In this document: one piece after another, positions 59,244 through 64,000 of the stretch | Position numbering within the stretch: position 1 is the first letter of the stretch | Layout: each line of letters starts with the position of its first letter | From: Cannabis sativa | Taxonomy: Eukaryota > Streptophyta > Magnoliopsida > Rosales > Cannabaceae | Direction: 5' to 3' | DNA length: 64,000 nucleotides | Assembly: GCF_029168945.1 (NCBI RefSeq) | Contig: NC_083602.1 | Coordinates: 46,313,442-46,377,441, forward strand | Translations under genes and position numbers: made by a program | The notes under the pieces: model-generated | Databases searched by the model: none | Told to the model about the DNA's origin: nothing | What the model saw: only the letters and a program-made list of their open reading frames with translations

Positions 59244-62200
59244 ATGGTAATGATTTACTTTCATGTAATATGAATTAAAACGATGATTGCATGTTTCTGT
59301 GTTGATTTGGATGGTTTCATGTTTGTTTATGTGTTGTTTGATGAATGTTGATGTTGTACAGTTTCGTTTTCCATGAAAAATATTTTTTTGAATTTTTGAA
59401 AATATTTTATTTGGATTCCTTGTGAAAAATTAAGCAATTTTTTTTTTACGGAACTCGATTCCGATAAAAATTGAGAAAGATGTGAATTTTGGAAGATTGG
59501 AAATCATGGTTGCTGCATGCAGCCTATCCTGACAGTTTCCCACAAATTGCGAATTTTTGAGGTTTTTTCTCCAAAAATCCAATTTTTTCATGGGATTGTT
59601 TCCCAAAATTTATTATTCCAATTTTAAATATTTCTAAATTGAAATGTTTCCAATTTTAAATATTTTCAATTTGGAATTTTTCCAATTTTTAACTATTTCT
59701 ATTTTGGAATGTTTCCAATTTTAAATATTTCTTATTATGGTCAGATTTAAAAATTTGTTAACTTCTTTAATATTTATTTATTATTTAATTATAAGATTAG
59801 ATATTTTGATATTTAAGATATTTTAAATTAAAAGATAGCTTTGTCTTTTTGTTTAAAATATTATATTAAAATTATCTTATATGTCAAATTAAATAATTAA
59901 TAAATTTGAAATTAACATAGATATTTTTATAGATATACTTACCATAATGTTTTTCAAATTCAAAAATTTGTTATTTTGTTAAATATTTAATTATTTATAA
60001 ATTATAAGTATAAAAATAATATTTTTTCTATATATATCATTTTTTTCCTTATTAGAAATTTATAAATCATATCTTAAATATTTAAATAACATAGATATTT
60101 TTGTAGAGATTTGAATATTGCTTAATTTAAGATATTTTGAGATATAATTATGGTAATTATTATTCATTTATTATTTTATTCCTAAAATAATAATTATCTA
60201 ACCAAATCTATTTTAAAATTGGTTTATTTTATTAAATTATAAGATCTGAAAGTGATATTGAAGATTCTTTCCTTTCAAATCATTGATCTTATTAGATATT
60301 TAATTTAATTTGATTCAAATAAACCTAGATATTTTAAAATTAGTTTCCTTTATTTGGTTAGTTTAAGAATAATAATTTAATTATATTAATATCTTATTTT
60401 CACATCTGTTACATGGACAATGTTTATTTATATTGTTTATTCAAAACTTTTTAACAAACCTATTATTTATCTGATCTAAATTGCTATGATTAACTTGTTG
60501 ACAGATCATGATCCAATGATCTGATTTTAATCATAGTCCAATTGACGATAGATCTTATAAATAATTTGTAACAGGTAAATTGTTGTACTTCTTTCATCTG
60601 TGTAAACCTAGTAACATGATAGGGTCCATCCAAATCATTTGACCTGTGTGAGCCTATATGTTTGCTTTTGGGCTTAGATGCATATAGGAAGCCCATTTAA
60701 GTTTTTACTAAGTAAATGGACTAGGTTGCTAAAATAAATTTTGACATAAGGAAATTTATTTAGGTCCAATTAGATTTGGGCTTATTCAATGAATAACAAT
60801 TATTTATTTAAAGGTTAAATTCCTCTCTTTTGGGCCTTGTGTGAGAGTTGGGGGCCATAGAAGTGGGTACGACATACTGAACCCAGCTCCCCCTCACATG
60901 AACTACCCCAATTGTGAAGGCCCATTTGCCTTATTTAAATAATTGTATTAGGTTAATTATATAAGTCTAACCTAATTAAAATTGAATTAGCAACATAATT
61001 AACTTTTAAAATATATGAATTTTTTTTTCATGTAATATTTTAAAGTTAATTTTAGAAAAACACTTAGTCAATGATATATTCTAGATAGTTATTTCTAGTA
61101 CTAGTTATTATTTCTAATATTAAATAGGAAAATATCATTGATTGTGAAATTAATTGTCTCATAATTAATTTTGGTACAATCTAAGTTTAATATATTTTCC
61201 TAGTATTAAACTAGAATTAATAATTAAGTTTCCTCTTTACTTAATTATTTATTTCTTGAATTTAATACATTTAATTAAATTGAAAATTTCAATATCTAAG
61301 TTGATTTTCATCATGATACTTTAATATTGTTATTTTCATGTTATTTAATTAAAGTTGAAAATTATTTTAAGTTTGGAATCTTATTTCAGAATAACTTAAA
61401 GCTGAATAATTTTCAGAATATATTTTATTTTATTTTATTAATCATTTTCCAAAATTTTAAAATTGCATTTCTTTAATGCAGAAATTTCGAATTTTATTTG
61501 AAAAATAGATTAAAGTTGAAAATTATTTATTTAATTTTGGACCAACTTAAATCAATGACTTTTTCATTTAATGATTAATTAAAATAAATGTACTAAAATA
61601 TATAATAATTAGAAATTGAATTAATTAGTCCATGAAAGTCTAGATAGATATTATCTGTTTTGCTTGAAGTATTTTTCTAGTGTATTTAATTAAATAGAAA
61701 ATTAATATTTAAGTTGATTTTTTAATCATGATACTTAAATATTCGAATTTTTTCTTAGATATTTAATTAAATAGGGAAATTATATTTTTTGTTGAAAATT
61801 AATTTTTATTAATTTTGGGCCAACATAAAATTAGAGTAATTTTCCAGGATTTATTTTTATTTTATTTTAAAGCATTTTCGAAATGCAATATATATTTATA
61901 GAAAATTAAATTTGAGTTGTAAATTAATTCAAATTAATTTTGAAACAACTTAAATTGAATAATTTTCTAAATATTTATGGAAATTATTACTAAGATGGAA
62001 ATAATTGACGTTATTTATCTATCTAAGTATAATTTATAAATATTCAATTAAAATTTATATTTGGAATTTTTCATTCTAAATTGGAAATTTTAATTAAATA
62101 AATATATATTTAAAATAAATGGATTAAAATAAATATTAGAAGAAAATACAACCCTTCATTAAATAATGAGCTTTATTATTATAAGGATATTCGATCTCCG

Positions 62201-62540
62201 TTGTTTGTTTTACATAGCTATTGTTTTAGTGAGTAATCCTCCCTAATGGAAGAACGTTCATTAGCAAGTTAGCACCGTTTAATCTCGAAAGATAAGTAAT
62301 CTTGTAAGTTTTTTTTATATAGTTTATGACCACCCTAATGGTGGCGACTATATAAGACTTGCAAGAATATGAAACAATGGTTTAAGCTTATAAGATAGAA
62401 TAGCCTTGACTCTCGCCTAAACGGGACAACGCGGATTCATATCTTGATCGAATAAAAGGTTGCTAGAATGTTGATCATTTTAGATGAGCTGACAACTCTA
62501 TTCAATGAATGGTAGCTTTAACTCTCGCCTAAACGGGACA
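59244..62540 (+). mobile_element. E array: second interior, 5' part only
   Basis: Leader without the GC-rich hairpin island of C (only a short GCTGCATGCAGC palindrome near 59510), then AT-rich sequence. The conserved GC-rich island is at 60835-60925, followed by module 1 (about 62225-62540). At 62540-62543 it joins the inside of an LTR through the shared bases ACTG, so the 3' interior, purine tract and first 240 bases of the next LTR are missing. 60964-62540 is nearly identical to 53089-54666. The small minus-strand ORF at 60490-60696 is not supported. Confidence 0.82.
60835..60925 (+). other. Conserved GC-rich island
   Basis: GGGCCTTGTGTGAGAGTTGG ... GGGTACGACATACTGAACCC ... GAAGGCCC. Outer arms GGGCCTT/AAGGCCC and an inner GGGT/ACCC pairing are visible. 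It is kept in A (6231-6345 and 10950-11060, reversed) and C (28315-28362 plus 30450-30515), while flanking AT-rich sequence varies. Confidence 0.55.
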
Positions 62541-63300
62541 CTGGATTTAGACTGACATGGTATAATCAGCGATAGGTATTCTTACACCTTGGAAAAGTGT
62601 TATGTCCTTTCCAGGACATTGGCAAAGTTTACCAGTATCGGATGTATGGAGTATACATCGGAAGGGACCGATATTGAACTTTGATTAGATATGTTCAAAT
62701 TTACCGTAATATCTATTCAATTCAATATCACCTGTTGATCCTAGATCACATGATCGAAATCCTGATATGGTTAGGCTCAATCTCAAGAGTGTTATTTGTG
62801 TTCTTTGATTTGTTAGTTAAGCCTAATTTATGGTCAGGGCAATACATACATTTTGGGAACACGGTAGTGCAATTGAGTGGGAGCGCTAACATAAATATGG
62901 AATCTATAGCTTCTATTTGGCAAATAGAAGTAAAGGATGATTTTCTTCGAGCTTAACCAAACGAAGATAAATGGTGGAGATCTCATATCACTTAGGTGAA
63001 ATATTTATTTATACAGGATTAAGTGTTTTAAGGATAAAATACATTGTAGGGTGTTACGGTAATTTAATCCCTGTACAGTGTAAATCATCTATATAGAGGA
63101 TCATTGATCACATTAGGGTTATAACAATGGATAACTAATAACGTGTCTATATCGCGGAACATATAGAGCGTTTCTATATGACTGAGAGTGCAATTCCAAG
63201 TTCTAAGTGTGTATTCAATGAGGAATTAATAAGTTAGGGAATTTACTTGGTAATTTCGGTTCGACTTATTGGAAGCTCGGTTATATAGACCCATGGTCCC
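62541..63300 (+). repeat. E array: right LTR fragment
   Basis: Matches 57614-58377 of the complete LTR. It starts at the deletion join and is cut at 63300 by Tekay-3 (target sequence GTCCC, 63296-63300). Confidence 0.88.
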
Positions 63301-64000
63301 TGTAACACCCTAACTATCTTAGGCGTATTACGTGATTTTTAAACGTACTGTGCAGCTCGTTGCTAATCAACGAGGTTTATGGAAAAACGTGATTAATTAA
63401 AATTTTGCTTTTTAATTAAACTTATAAACCATATTATAAAAGTCTCGGGATCCCGATTTATAAAATCATTTACAAACGTTTTTAACTGATTAACTTTTAC
63501 ATCAAAATGAAAGTCGTCTAACGACAGTTACAAAAATCTCAGCCGTGCTGTCCCGAGGATCGTACGCTCCAGGCCTAACCGCCCCGACATGTACAATCTC
63601 ATAAGCTCGCTCACGGTCCATCAGCTACAGCCTTGCCTTTACCTACACATGAACGTAAACTGTGAGTCGACAGACTCAGTAAGAAAAGCATAATAATATC
63701 ATACATAAAACTGACTGCCGTGTCCAACACGATACTGAGTCCCGCTACTGCCATGTCCAACATGGTACTGAGCACTACTGCCATGTCCAACATGGTACTG
63801 AGTCCCGCTACTGCCATGTCCAACATGGTACTGAGCCACTACTGCCATGTCCAACATGGTACTGAGTTCTGAACGTTCATAGGGACGGTACTATTGACAC
63901 GTAACAACCTGATCGGTCGAACCGGTCATACTCCGCCGTCGGTCATACTCCGGCTGTACCGACGTGTTACTATATCCTCCTGATCGGTCGAACCGGTCAT
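63301..64000 (-). mobile_element. Tekay-3 LTR, minus strand, start only
   Basis: TGTAACACCCTAACTA is the reverse complement of the Tekay-1 LTR end, and the first 700 bases follow the Tekay-1 family closely (hairpin 63663-63678, GGAGTATGACC repeats at 63915-64000). It may be a solo LTR or the 3' LTR of a full element; the window ends too early to say. The minus-strand ORF at 63611-63826 is the minisatellite read through. Confidence 0.88.
63715..63868 (-). repeat. Minisatellite in Tekay-3 LTR (five units)
   Basis: Five units of about 30-33 bp built on CTGCCATGTCCAACATGG followed by TACTGAG (plus-strand view), starting at 63715, 63748, 63778, 63811 and 63841. Each contains the hairpin CCATGT-CCA-ACATGG. 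Tekay-1 LTRs hold only two such units (14641-14700; 21898-21957). Confidence 0.88.

Noticed and set aside
1..64000. A host gene or non-retroelement DNA transposon
   Set aside because: Every stretch could be assigned to an LTR element by shared sequence, LTR ends or protein motifs. I saw no terminal inverted repeats with transposase and no conserved cellular protein.

Overview
The window is plant nuclear DNA made entirely of nested LTR retrotransposons. I see no host gene, tRNA, rRNA or CRISPR array. tRNA-iMet-type primer sites, Tekay/Del chromoviruses, a Tat-lineage Ty3 element with a second RNase H and an antisense ORF, and copia-type LTRs of about 1.9 kb point to a repeat-rich region of a eudicot-like genome. 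The species cannot be fixed from the sequence.

Left part (1-24775): a minus-strand non-autonomous copia-type element ('A') fills 1-23848. Its 3' LTR is cut by the window start. Its long AT-rich non-coding interior is partly duplicated (about 1948-6920 and 6921-11400). Its 5' LTR is split by a full-length Tekay chromovirus, Tekay-1 (12827-22369, TSD GCTCA). A 779-bp solo LTR (3101-3879, TSD AAATC) sits in the interior. A abuts the 5' leader, primer site and LTR of an older minus-strand relative ('B', 23849-24775).

Middle part (24776-52554): a plus-strand relative ('C', LTR 24776-26670) carries a 2,087-bp solo Tekay-like LTR (28363-30449, TSD GACAT) and a broken gag (32515-33127). The gag is cut by an inverted relative ('D', 33128-37998) with the best-preserved gag, but no pol. 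D is joined without an LTR to a 5'-truncated Tat element (37999-52554) holding gag, protease, RT, RNase H, archaeal-type RNase H, integrase and an antisense ORF. A decayed chromovirus, Tekay-2 (42748-51435), lies in the Tat integrase.

Right part (52555-64000): a tandem LTR-interior-LTR-interior-LTR array ('E') of the gag-type family, with two deletion junctions. The start of a minus-strand relative of Tekay-1 (63301 onward) interrupts it.

The most interesting system is the copia-type family seen in A to E. Its members carry either only a gag gene, with a likely 100-nt intron at its 3' end and an acceptor-like site just upstream of the ATG, or no gene at all. All share long structured leaders and a repeated hairpin module. 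With no pol, they must depend on enzymes supplied in trans.
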